Shown here in pieces: positions 1 to 8,354 of a DNA stretch of 53,236 nt. The stretch's first letter is position 1. The number at the start of each line of letters is the position of its first letter. The notes below the pieces were generated by a model, which worked only from the letters and a program-made list of their open reading frames with translations, was not told where the DNA came from and made no database searches. Source of the stretch: a virus. The DNA is taken from IMG/VR virus record IMGVR_UViG_3300035099_000117, positions 1-53,236 of that record. One strand, 5' to 3'. Both the position numbers and the translations under genes were made by a program.

Positions 1-2200
1 TCGACGTGGGCCGATAGGCAACCGCGCCCGGCTGATTCGAAGTCTCGCCCACGTTCTTCAGCGTGGCGGAATCCGCGATGACGGTCGAGGAGATGTTCGG
101 CTGATAGTTCGCCAGCTCCAGGAACACATAGGCGGGATCGTAGCCCAGCGGTCCGCCCACGATGGTGAGCGAGCCCCACTTGCCCGTCTGCATCATCAGG
201 TCGCCCTGGAGCGGCATCACGAGGCGCGACTCGAACTTCTGCTTCGTGGTCGTGAGTCCGATGCGGTTGATCAGCGTCACGTAGACATCGTTGTCAAGGT
301 TGGCGTCGCGGAAATGCAGCCGCACGCGGAAGCCCGCGCTGATCGCCGGATTCGCCCTGGCCAGGATGGAGAAATAATACGTCCCGCCGGGGAAGATGGC
401 CACGGGATATGACAGGCAAGTCATGTACTGCGTGCTCGGCGCGCCGTGCGCGTCCCCTATGTTCAGTCCCAGCGCGTGAGCGCCTTCCAGTCCCGGCTGC
501 TGCGTGGGGTAGCCGTCCTGGGTATTCTGGTAATAGCTCCACAAATCCGGCAGGCCCACCATCTGCACGCCCGCCTGCTGCAGGTGCGACCAGACCTCCA
601 TCGCGCCGTTCGGGATCAGGTTCACGTCCGAAGGCGGCGCGGGCGTGGCTTGTCCGACGATGGGAATGATGCTCACGCCTGACAACAGGGTCTCCGCCTT
701 CCGAAAGGCCAGCGTAAGGACGGAAAAGATGCCATTCGTCGTCGTGGCGGGATTTCCGTGGCTGAAGTAGTCAATGCGGGAAGTCACGATGCCCAACTGC
801 GCGTCGGTGTAAAACACGATGCAACGCAGGGCGTAATTCGCGCTGAGTCCTGTCGGGATTCCTGTATCGTTGATGATCGTCAGATAGAACAGCTCTGCCC
901 TGTTGTAGGCATAACCATCGGCGGGGCTGGTGGGCAGCGGAACGGCGTTGCCGTTCACCTTGCCGCTGCTCAGGAACGCCTCGGGACGCAGCCGGGCGAA
1001 GTTGATGTTCTGGTTGAGTGTTTTCAGATTCACGTCGGTGGGTGGCTGGCCCGGCACGAACTGGCTGCCATCCGTCTCGACGTAGTTCGAAGCGGGCGGA
1101 CTGATGGCCCCCGGCCCCGCGCGCACGCAGATCGCCATGATGCCGAGCACGCCGTCGTTCGTGTTTATCGGCGTCGTGTTTTGGTGATAATCGACCTGAC
1201 AGTTTACAACCCGGTTCGTGACGGATTTCCGCAGCCGGTACATCCTCGGTGAGGTCACTGACGGCCCCAGAGGAAGCTGCGTCCCAGCTTCGACCGCGCC
1301 GGTGTAATACCACCAGGGCAGGTAGTAGCAGGCATCGCTCGCGGAGTAGGCGTACCCATCGACGGGGCTCACGGGATAGGCCATCGTCTGCCCGTGTTGC
1401 GCGCCGAAACCGACGGCAATCCACAGCACCCCGCCGTCCAGAACGAGTCCGCCCTTCTCGCCCGGCCACTCGGGTTCGAGCGCGCCGCTGGTGCCCGCGA
1501 TCAGGACGTGATACCAGCAGCCATCCTCGTGCCCGTAGTTGGGCTGTCGGATGTCGCCGGACGAATAGGCGTGGCTGGGCTGCCAGAAGGCCGCTCCCGA
1601 GCCGTTCAGGATGAACGCCTCGACTTTCGGCACAGATGCCCGCGCATTGTCATTCAGCTTGCGAATGCGCGCCTGGGTCAGCGCGTTGTCCGTGTTGAAC
1701 TGGGAATCCGCAATCGCGGCAAAGCTGGGCGAGCCCGCGATCCCGAGTCGGCCCCGCCCGCGCTGCCCGACGACCCAAACGCCCAGCGTGCCCTGATTGG
1801 TGTTCGTCCAGGTTTCTCCCGGAACGTAGTAGGCCTCCATGATGGAGGCTTTGCCCGTCTTCTGATTCAGCCTGTAGCTGCCCAAGACGAAGCCGCCCGG
1901 ACCGGCGGGCAGGCCCGACACCGGATCAACGGTGGTGCGGATCTCGGGAAGGTAGAGCAGTTCGCTCCGACGATAGCTGTAGCCATCAACCGCCGACACG
2001 CATTTGTCGAGCGGCACCTCCTGACCATCGGCAACCTCGAAGTAGAAGATTTCGAAGCCGACGCAGGCGAAATCGGCGTTGGACTGGATGGCGCTGAGCG
2101 CGAGCTGGTTGGCGATCTTCCCCGCCGCCAGCAGGGAATCCGGCAGGTCGTTGTATCCGGCCACGGTGGCGAGTTGGAAGAGGCTGCGTTGCGTGCTCAT
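1..2200 (-). CDS. Large tail fibre/baseplate protein, 3' part beyond window
   Basis: An open frame of at least 733 codons begins at ATG 2200 (MSTQRSLFQLATVAGY) and runs off the left edge without a stop. Its start overlaps the upstream stop by ATGA, as expected of coupled tail genes. The protein holds three copies of a module of roughly 200 residues, each marked by DGY(S/A)Y followed by an aromatic Y(Y)L patch and by FNTDNA/NINFARL-like helical linkers. The C-terminal visible part (from the sequence VNLIPNGAMEVW) looks like a carbohydrate-binding beta-sandwich. Position after the tape measure and the Tal-like gene suggests an adhesion or baseplate role, which is inference. No catalytic motif was recognised. 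Confidence 0.85.
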   Translation of the reverse strand, partial: MSTQRSLFQLATVAGYNDLPDSLLAAGKIANQLALSAIQSNADFACVGFEIFYFEVADGQEVPLDKCVSAVDGYSYRRSELLYLPEIRTTVDPVSGLPAGPGGFVLGSYRLNQKTGKASIMEAYYVPGETWTNTNQGTLGVWVVGQRGRGRLGIAGSPSFAAIADSQFNTDNALTQARIRKLNDNARASVPKVEAFILNGSGAAFWQPSHAYSSGDIRQPNYGHEDGCWYHVLIAGTSGALEPEWPGEKGGLVLDGGVLWIAVGFGAQHGQTMAYPVSPVDGYAYSASDACYYLPWWYYTGAVEAGTQLPLGPSVTSPRMYRLRKSVTNRVVNCQVDYHQNTTPINTNDGVLGIMAICVRAGPGAISPPASNYVETDGSQFVPGQPPTDVNLKTLNQNINFARLRPEAFLSSGKVNGNAVPLPTSPADGYAYNRAELFYLTIINDTGIPTGLSANYALRCIVFYTDAQLGIVTSRIDYFSHGNPATTTNGIFSVLTLAFRKAETLLSGVSIIPIVGQATPAPPSDVNLIPNGAMEVWSHLQQAGVQMVGLPDLWSYYQNTQDGYPTQQPGLEGAHALGLNIGDAHGAPSTQYMTCLSYPVAIFPGGTYYFSILARANPAISAGFRVRLHFRDANLDNDVYVTLINRIGLTTTKQKFESRLVMPLQGDLMMQTGKWGSLTIVGGPLGYDPAYVFLELANYQPNISSTVIADSATLKNVGETSNQPGAVAYRPTS

Positions 2201-3552
2201 GGGAAAAGTGGATGCCCCGGCGTCCCGTCTGAATACTTTTTCGTCGTGTTGTCCGCGATGAAAGAATACGTTGCCTTCTCCGTCGGCGAGGCGCTGGTCC
2301 ATGCCGGCGTGCCGTCCGGCGCGATCAGGTACGGGCCCTGCGCGAGATAATTCACGTCGATCAGATTCAAGCTGACCGTGCCCCGCTGCCAGTCCGGCGC
2401 AACGCCGCAGACCTCGAACATCTCGCCGGTCATGCTCTCCGCCCCGGTGAGTTTGTTCTTGATCTGCGCGTGCGTCACCGTCACCAGATCGCCCGGTTCG
2501 AGTTTGATTCCTTCCCAGTCCGCATCCGGTTGCAGGATGCCCGGTCGCAAACCGTACCGCTGGAAGAGCGTCCAAGCCACCAGGCGGGCATACAGCGCCC
2601 CGCCCAAAGGCGACCGCAAACCCTTCGCCTGAATGATGTCCTGCGCCGGCAGGCCGTAGACGTTCACCCCCGGCGCGTATAGTGAATCAATGCCAGAATT
2701 GAAGTTGCTGCCGTCATAATCCAGCCGGTAGGAAACGACGTTGTAATAGTCGCCCGCCGTCTCCACGGGCAGCGGCGACTGGATGTTGTTCGCGGTCAAT
2801 GCCAGGGCGATGACCGGGGCCGTCTGCGCGGCGTGGAAGTGCGGCGTGTAGCGCCCGAGATAGTCCCAGAATCCGAAGCCGAAAAAGGGCTTGAAGAGTT
2901 CCGTTTTCAGGAATTCGTCGGCCTGCGGCGGCTTGTCCAAGCTGAATTCCATCGTCAAGCCGGGAAAGAGATTCGTCTTGTAGGCGGCGATGACGGCGGT
3001 GTTCAGCCATCCGGCGGGATAGCCGATCTCGTTCTCCAGGATGTCCACCAGGATGTCCATCGGATTCGCCACGACGGTGCGCTTGTGGTCCTGCGAAGTC
3101 GGATAGCCATCGTCGCCCGTCTGGTAGATGACGTTGTTAAGCTCGACGCCGAGGTCGCGCAGCACGAAATCGTAAATCGTGCCGCGCTCGGCCACCTCCA
3201 CCTTGTCGATCTTCATCACAGCGACGGTGGCGAAATCGCTCTGCGGAAGTTCCCGGAAGCCGGTCTTGAGCGTGGCCACCGCGCCCTCGAAGATGATGGA
3301 TTGGAGATCGCGGCTGATTGTTCCGTCCTTGTCCAGCACGCGGACCGTCAGTTCGCTCCGCGAGGCCGAGCCGTTCAGGCAATCGGCGTCCAAGCTTCCC
3401 CCGGAAATCTCCTGAATCCAGGGGTGCTGCCCCGGAACGTTCGTGGTCTGCGAGGTGAACACGCGACTATATCCCGCGATCTCCAGCAGGTGGACGCGGC
3501 GCTTGTCCTTCAAGGCGTTGAATTTCGCGAAGTTGGCGCTCAGTGGAATCAT
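2197..3552 (-). CDS. Minor tail / baseplate hub-like protein
   Basis: 451 aa, starting at ATG 3552, which overlaps the tape measure stop (ATGA) and so is translationally coupled. It lies directly after the tape measure, where Dit/Tal or hub proteins sit in siphophages. The content is mixed alpha/beta with a conserved-looking LEPGDLVTVTHAQI stretch near residues 360-375, reminiscent of the knob-like domain in tail-hub proteins that process tail ends. No signal peptide or membrane segment is present. Assignment rests mainly on position, and the family was not identified with certainty. Confidence 0.75.
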   Translation of the reverse strand: MIPLSANFAKFNALKDKRRVHLLEIAGYSRVFTSQTTNVPGQHPWIQEISGGSLDADCLNGSASRSELTVRVLDKDGTISRDLQSIIFEGAVATLKTGFRELPQSDFATVAVMKIDKVEVAERGTIYDFVLRDLGVELNNVIYQTGDDGYPTSQDHKRTVVANPMDILVDILENEIGYPAGWLNTAVIAAYKTNLFPGLTMEFSLDKPPQADEFLKTELFKPFFGFGFWDYLGRYTPHFHAAQTAPVIALALTANNIQSPLPVETAGDYYNVVSYRLDYDGSNFNSGIDSLYAPGVNVYGLPAQDIIQAKGLRSPLGGALYARLVAWTLFQRYGLRPGILQPDADWEGIKLEPGDLVTVTHAQIKNKLTGAESMTGEMFEVCGVAPDWQRGTVSLNLIDVNYLAQGPYLIAPDGTPAWTSASPTEKATYSFIADNTTKKYSDGTPGHPLFP

Positions 3553-5648
3553 GTTCTCGTCACCGGGGTCGCGAGGGTGGCCGAAGAGATCAGGCGGATG
3601 GTGCCTCGCTGGACGTTCTGGCTGATCTGGCCGACGAACTGGGCCAAGTCGCGCGCGCCCACCACCCCGCCCTGCACCGTGATGTTGATGGTCGTCCCGC
3701 CCGCTGCTCCGCCTACCGGCGCGCCGCGCGGAACCATGTAGGTCCGACTCTCGCCGCCGTATCCGCCCATGCCGCCATAAGCGCCCGCGCCTCCGGCATA
3801 TCCACCTACCGCGCCGCCTCCACCGCCCGCTTTGGCCGCAGTGACGATGTATTGCGCGGCGGCAAGGGCGTGCATCGTGCCGCCCCAGAAATCCCCCGTG
3901 GCGTAGGCGGCAATAGATCGCGCTGTCTCCCAGGCAGCTTCTACTATGGCCGCGGCGCGGCGGAAACCAAGTACCTCAAGCAGTGCCGCGCCCTGCATAA
4001 CGACGGCGTTCGCCTGCTGAACTGTTTCCTGCTCCAGGGCGAGCGCACGCTGCTGCGCGAGAGCTACCGTCAGCTCAGTATAGGCTCTCTCGTTGGCCTC
4101 CATCTGGGCACGGGTAGCGTGGTGCTGGACGGCCTCCCGCCGCAAGGCCTGGATCTCGCCTTCCGCCGCAGCCATCTGACGCTCGTACTGTAATTGGATG
4201 CGCCGACGCGCTGGCAGTTCGTTCGTCTGCATTTCACTGACTAAGGCCTTGGTGGATATCAAGTGGCGTCCCAGGGCGCTGTTCATCGTGTTCATGTCGA
4301 GAACAATGCGCCGCACCGCCGGATCCCAGCCCTTCATGGCCAGGTTGGTGATCTCGACCTGTTCATCCTTCAATCGTGCCAGATGGAAGTCGCCCCAGCG
4401 TTTTTCCGTGGCACGCAGCTCGATTTCCTTGTCAATCGTCCGTTTCCAGGCTGCCACGCGCCGGGTGGCGGCTTCCTCGGCTGCTGCCGCGTGGCGGCGT
4501 TCGGTGGCCAAAGCTGCCGCCGCATGCCGCTCATGCGCCGCAAATGTCCGCTCCTCGGCCTTGGCTTTCTTATCCTCAGCCTTCTCAGCTTGATCCGCCA
4601 CTTCGCGCAGCGCTGCCGCATCCTTGTTGCGCTGCGTCCTGAGCGCAATGAGTTGATTCGTCAATCTCTGGGATTCTTCCCGAGCTCGGCGAAGCTGGTT
4701 TATGCGATTCTCGTGCATGGGTGCGCCCATGCTCAGCGCGGCCATGTCACCAAGATCAGCATCCTTGGTTTGTTCGAGAGATCGTATAAGCCTCTGCTGC
4801 GCCTGAATCGCATCGTTTGTCGCTTTGATCCGCGCGTCACTGACAGCTATGGCCGCCTTGATTTCCATCATCACGTATTCGTGTTCTTTTTTGGCACGCA
4901 GTTCACGATCCTTGATCTCACTGTACAAAGCCTTCGCCGTCTCTTCAGCGACCTGCCGGATGTTCTCTCCCGCCTCCTTCGTGAACTTGATGGCCTCGGC
5001 CATCGTGTCTTTGTAGATTTTCGTGAACCCGCCCAGCCAGTCGCCAGCCTCTCGGATCTTGCCGATCACCTTGTCCATGTTCTCGACGAAGAGCATGAGA
5101 ATACCGACACTGAAGGCATATTGGAGCAGCGGCCCGATAAGTTCGCTTCGGGCGAGCATGGCGTTTATGGCTCGCGGCATGTGGATGCCGAACTGCCGCT
5201 CCAGGATCATCGCCGAAGCCTGAGCCTGGCGAAGTTGGTTTCCGGTGCGTCCCAAGCCCTGATTAAATAGTTCATTCTCAGCCAAGGCCCGCGCGTGGAG
5301 GGTTTCCAGATGCGCTTGAAAAGCCCCGGCAGCCATTTGCGCCTTGCTCATTCCGCCCGCGACTGCGGTCGGGGCCGTGCCTCCAAAAGCCACCGCTATT
5401 TCCCTGCCCGCCTGCTCGCCGCCGAGACCCAGTTTCTTGTAGCCCAGAGCGGCTTCCTCCGCCGTCGCGCCCGCTTGCCTGAACGACTCGGCGATGGTCT
5501 TGCCCATCTGGACGGCGGTGGCGTTGACGCTCTTCGCCGTCCGCTGCATGGTTCCGTCTATGGACGTCCCCATCTGCGCCATCTGACTTTCGGCCTGCGC
5601 CGTGTCGGCAGTGGCTTCAAAAGCAACGGAGATCGCATTTTCTGCCAT
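3549..5648 (-). CDS. Tail tape measure protein
   Basis: 699 aa. The N-terminus (MAENAISVAFEATADTAQAE) is the typical helical start of a tape measure. A hydrophobic segment lies near residues 185-205 (GPLLQYAFSVGILMLFV). Long charged coiled-coil stretches follow at about 220-530, rich in Ala, Glu, Arg and Lys. The C-terminus is Gly-rich (GGYAGGAGAYGGMGGYGG) and ends in a domain beginning TTINITVQGG. The length is modest, predicting a short tail if the usual length-to-tail relation holds. The gene follows the two tail chaperone ORFs, the canonical order. Confidence 0.88.
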   Translation of the reverse strand: MAENAISVAFEATADTAQAESQMAQMGTSIDGTMQRTAKSVNATAVQMGKTIAESFRQAGATAEEAALGYKKLGLGGEQAGREIAVAFGGTAPTAVAGGMSKAQMAAGAFQAHLETLHARALAENELFNQGLGRTGNQLRQAQASAMILERQFGIHMPRAINAMLARSELIGPLLQYAFSVGILMLFVENMDKVIGKIREAGDWLGGFTKIYKDTMAEAIKFTKEAGENIRQVAEETAKALYSEIKDRELRAKKEHEYVMMEIKAAIAVSDARIKATNDAIQAQQRLIRSLEQTKDADLGDMAALSMGAPMHENRINQLRRAREESQRLTNQLIALRTQRNKDAAALREVADQAEKAEDKKAKAEERTFAAHERHAAAALATERRHAAAAEEAATRRVAAWKRTIDKEIELRATEKRWGDFHLARLKDEQVEITNLAMKGWDPAVRRIVLDMNTMNSALGRHLISTKALVSEMQTNELPARRRIQLQYERQMAAAEGEIQALRREAVQHHATRAQMEANERAYTELTVALAQQRALALEQETVQQANAVVMQGAALLEVLGFRRAAAIVEAAWETARSIAAYATGDFWGGTMHALAAAQYIVTAAKAGGGGGAVGGYAGGAGAYGGMGGYGGESRTYMVPRGAPVGGAAGGTTINITVQGGVVGARDLAQFVGQISQNVQRGTIRLISSATLATPVTRT

Positions 5649-5652
5649 TGTT

Positions 5653-5838
5653 CTACTCGTCGCCTCTTGCTTGCTTTTCCATCTGCTCGTTCTCCCAGTC
5701 TCTCAGCCGGATCGCGGCTGCCGCGTCGATCTGCCAAGCCAGTGCGCCGCGCTCCAGGATCTCGCTCGGGAGCTTCCCGAATATCTGCCCGACCTGCGCC
5801 AGCAGAATCAGGTCAGGGCTCGACAGGAACTCCCGCAA
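5653..5838 (-). CDS. Second tail assembly chaperone ORF (GT-like), possible frameshift product
   Basis: 61 codons opening at TTG 5838 inside the 3' end of the preceding chaperone gene, in the +1 frame relative to it. The frame is open back to a TAG about 30 nt upstream, so a +1 (or -2) shift within the overlap could fuse it to the upstream ORF, as happens with tail chaperones of many long-tailed phages. I saw no canonical slippery heptamer, so independent TTG initiation is also possible. The short charged helical product (REFLSSPDLILLAQVGQ) has no recognised domain. It lies just before the tape measure. Confidence 0.6.
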   Translation of the reverse strand: MREFLSSPDLILLAQVGQIFGKLPSEILERGALAWQIDAAAAIRLRDWENEQMEKQARGDE

Positions 5839-6274
5839 CTTCTCGCCGAACGGACCTCCCGTCGCGGTCTATGACGCCCGCCAGGTAGTTGACGATGAAC
5901 TCCGCATCGCGCTCATCGAGGTCTATCGGGTCAAGCTCGCCCGCCTCCTTGTTCGCCGGACGCCGGATCTTCGGCTGCAGGACGCAGTCCTCGATCATCT
6001 TGCGGCGATGCTCGTGGAACGCCGTCATTTCTTCCGGCGTGCGCGGCACCGGGGCGGGAGAAGCCGTGTCCAGCGGATTCCAGTTAACGGCACGCTCGAT
6101 CAGTTGCGCGGGCAAGGACCCGGTGTTCTCTCCGTACCAGAACAGGTTCGGCCTGCGAATGAGGAACACCGCGCCCGAAGGCAGCTTGACCTCGTACTGC
6201 TCCGCTTGCTTGCGCATGTATTCCTCGGCGCTCACCGCGCCGTTCCCGGCGGCTTTCTCGACAATCTCTTCCAT
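5813..6274 (-). CDS. Tail assembly chaperone (G-like)
   Basis: 153 aa from ATG 6274 (MEEIVEKAAGNGAVSAEEY), chosen because it follows a strong GGAGGGAGAC ribosome-binding site. The longer frame upstream runs through a terminator hairpin and is unlikely to be translated. Contains KLPSGAVFLIRRPNLFWYGENTGSLP, a pattern common to tail chaperone-type proteins located between tail tube and tape measure. The overlap of its end with the next small ORF is the typical arrangement for a frameshifted G/GT pair. Confidence 0.7.
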   Translation of the reverse strand: MEEIVEKAAGNGAVSAEEYMRKQAEQYEVKLPSGAVFLIRRPNLFWYGENTGSLPAQLIERAVNWNPLDTASPAPVPRTPEEMTAFHEHRRKMIEDCVLQPKIRRPANKEAGELDPIDLDERDAEFIVNYLAGVIDRDGRSVRREVAGVPVEP

Positions 6275-6286
6275 GTCTCCCTCCTG

Positions 6287-6318
6287 AAAAAGCGAAAGGC
6301 GGGGATGGTTTCCCCGCC
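6287..6318 (-). terminator. Rho-independent terminator-like hairpin before the chaperone genes
   Basis: On the minus strand an 8-bp perfect stem (GGCGGGGA with TCCCCGCC, loop of 5 nt) is followed by TTTCGCTTTTT. It lies between the 73-aa membrane gene and the chaperone RBS. Because tail genes continue immediately downstream, it would act as a partial terminator that lowers chaperone and tape measure expression relative to the tube gene. Confidence 0.7.
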
Positions 6319-6406
6319 TCTCATCGAATAGGGTGGCAGGAGCACGAGGATCGCTCGCTCGCCCTGCCGTGACCATGCGTGATTTCTTTTTGCTCGTTCC
6401 GAAACG

Positions 6407-6625
6407 CTACTTCGGGTCTTGCTCTCTCGCCTCGTGCCGCGCAAAGCCGATTTTCAACTCCTCCAATTCTCCGTTCCTCAGCTCATGCGCGCGCGTGTGC
6501 TGTCTTATCCACTCCTTGATCGCGTTGATGTCGGCCCCGATGCGCGTCCAACTGACGCCGAAGCCGAAAATCATGACGCACAGAATGATGACGTTCCCGA
6601 CCGTTATTTCGCCGGAGAGATGCAT
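6407..6625 (-). CDS. Small membrane protein in tail module
   Basis: 72 aa from ATG 6625 (MHLSGEITVGNVIIL). One transmembrane segment at about residues 10-27 (VGNVIILCVMIFGFGVSW) is followed by a charged helix (HTRAHELRNGELEELKIGF). The topology resembles small phage holin-like or inner-membrane accessory proteins, but no family was recognised. GGGGCGGTG upstream is the candidate RBS. The terminator at 6287-6318 lies immediately downstream. Confidence 0.7.
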   Translation of the reverse strand: MHLSGEITVGNVIILCVMIFGFGVSWTRIGADINAIKEWIRQHTRAHELRNGELEELKIGFARHEAREQDPK

Positions 6626-6635
6626 CACCGCCCCG

Positions 6636-7454
6636 CTACTTATGCCGCCGCGCGTTGATCGTGCCGTAAGCCTTCAAGGTGCTCGCCGTGAAGGTCGCTT
6701 TCGCCACCAAATAGACCGTGGTGGTCGTGGTGAGATTGAGCCGCACGACCGGCGTAGGCAGCGCCGATTCGGGCGCGGCACCGGGCACTTGGGCCGCCAT
6801 CGTCAGGCTGGAGAAAGTGTCCTGCGCCCCGAGGGTCGCCGAAGTCGTGCTGATTCCCTGCGTCTGGTTCGTGATGCTGGTCGTGCCTGTCGGCGTGTAA
6901 TCGACCACGCCCCAAACGTCCCAGTCGCCGGCTCCCAAACTGATGCTGGTCACGTTCGCAACCGTCGCCGTGGTCAAGGACACCGATGAGCCCGTCGCCA
7001 CCGTGTTCGTCACGAACTCCGGGTTCTGGGGAATCGCTCCAGGCAAAGCGAGCGAGGCCGGGAAGATCGCCGTGATCTTGCTATCGGCCCCGGTGGTGAC
7101 CAAAGCCACCACGACGTTGCCCGCAGCCGCAGCCGTGCCGTAGGCGTTGCTCTTCGCCAGCGCCGTGCCCGAGCCCGGCCAATAGATGTACGCGCAGGCG
7201 TCCGTCCCGGCGATGATGCTCGCCGTCGAGCAGTCCGTCTTGGACGCGCCCAGGGTCGTGAGCGTTCCTGCCACAATAGAGTTGGCGTGCCCGGCATCAT
7301 AGATGCTGCCCGCTGTGTACGTCAATGTCGCCGTGCCGACGCCCGTCATGCGCGGTGCGGCCAGGCCGCCCAGGTAGGCTTTGTAGCTCACCTGCGCGAA
7401 CAGCGAGGCCGCAAACAGCAGCGCCGTCGCCAGAAATCCGAGTTTCTTCAGCAT
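6636..7454 (-). CDS. Virion-locus protein with Sec signal peptide
   Basis: 272 aa with a clear signal peptide (MLKKLGFLATALLFAASLFA-Q, cleavage likely after residue 20). The start follows GGAGGAAAAAC. The mature part is Ala/Thr/Gly-rich beta structure. Its C-terminal region (LSLGAGDWDVWGVV-type stretch near residue 175 and VYLVAKATFTASTLKAYGTI near 250) resembles phage tail or fibre surface domains. A signal peptide on a protein coded between tail tube and chaperones is unusual. It may be an exported host-type protein borrowed by the phage. Confidence 0.8.
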   Translation of the reverse strand: MLKKLGFLATALLFAASLFAQVSYKAYLGGLAAPRMTGVGTATLTYTAGSIYDAGHANSIVAGTLTTLGASKTDCSTASIIAGTDACAYIYWPGSGTALAKSNAYGTAAAAGNVVVALVTTGADSKITAIFPASLALPGAIPQNPEFVTNTVATGSSVSLTTATVANVTSISLGAGDWDVWGVVDYTPTGTTSITNQTQGISTTSATLGAQDTFSSLTMAAQVPGAAPESALPTPVVRLNLTTTTTVYLVAKATFTASTLKAYGTINARRHK

Positions 7455-7515
7455 GTTTTTCCTCCGTCTACGATACTGGAAATCAAGTCAAGCGCCATAT
7501 CAATTTGACCGGCAA

Positions 7516-8124
7516 CTATAGCTGGCGGTAGCTTGAGCCAACCTGATCGCCGACCGCTCTGGTCGTGACCGCCAAGCCGTCGAACCGACCCTTCACGATG
7601 ACTTCTTTCGTGCGCGTGTACTGCCGTTCCAGCAGCGACACGCCCTTCGTGCTGTAGAGCACCGCGACTTCGTACTTCCCCGGAGCGGAATAGCCCCGGA
7701 TGGGAGAGATGACGGCGACGGAATGGCTCGGATAGGCGACAAGGCCGCCGAACGTCATCTTCTCGTACTGCTGCGCGCCAGCCGGAAGGCCCGGATCGGT
7801 CCCCGTCGAGTACGTCGCGTGCCCCAAGAACTTTATCAGCTTCGAGAACGCCGAGGACTTGAGGCTGAATTCGATGTAGGCGGTCTCCGCCGTCATCACC
7901 TTGTCGATGGGTGCCGTCACCTGGTCGGCCAGGATCAGTTCTTCTTTGGCCGAAGCGTGGAACGTTGCATGACCGTCGCCCGGCCCCATGCCGAACGGCG
8001 AGCCGCCTTGCGGGATGCCGTCCGCGTCCACAAGCAGTAGGCTGCCTTCCGCCGGAACCGCCACATCCACCCACAGGAATCCCGGCCCTACGTGGATTTC
8101 GTTTGCAGTTATCAGATAAGGCAT
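7516..8124 (-). CDS. Major tail tube-like protein
   Basis: 202 aa from ATG 8124 (MPYLITANEIHVGPG), preceded by GGTAGGTGACC. The frame also offers a GTG at 8130. Beta-rich and soluble, it lies between minor connector genes and the tail chaperones, the standard location of the tube protein. Sequences such as YIEFSLKSSAFSKLIKFLG and the conserved-looking GKYEVAVLYSTKGVSL suit a tube subunit. The function is assigned by size and position only. Confidence 0.65.
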   Translation of the reverse strand: MPYLITANEIHVGPGFLWVDVAVPAEGSLLLVDADGIPQGGSPFGMGPGDGHATFHASAKEELILADQVTAPIDKVMTAETAYIEFSLKSSAFSKLIKFLGHATYSTGTDPGLPAGAQQYEKMTFGGLVAYPSHSVAVISPIRGYSAPGKYEVAVLYSTKGVSLLERQYTRTKEVIVKGRFDGLAVTTRAVGDQVGSSYRQL

Positions 8125-8130
8125 GGTCAC

Positions 8131-8352
8131 CTACCCTTCGATCACCGCGAAGCCGAGTTCGACCAATCCGCGCAGATTCTCGTCCACGGGTTTTTGCTCG
8201 GCGTCGAGTTCCGCTTCGATCAGCTCGCCGTCGCGATATTCGACCCGCGCGCCGTCAACGGGGGAGTTGATCCAGCGGCTTCCTGGCACGAGCTTGAGCC
8301 TCACTTTGCCCGTCACGGTTTCGCCCATCGTCGCTTTTCTCCTCGCCGCCAT
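8131..8352 (-). CDS. Small virion-module protein, unknown
   Basis: 73 aa, MAARRKATMGETVTGKVRLKLVPGSRW. Lies between two structural genes with only 6-7 nt to the tail tube start, clearly part of the same operon. Basic N-terminus, then a small beta-type body. No family recognised. It could be a tail-completion or tube-accessory peptide. Confidence 0.65.
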   Translation of the reverse strand: MAARRKATMGETVTGKVRLKLVPGSRWINSPVDGARVEYRDGELIEAELDAEQKPVDENLRGLVELGFAVIEG

Positions 8353-8354
8353 CC

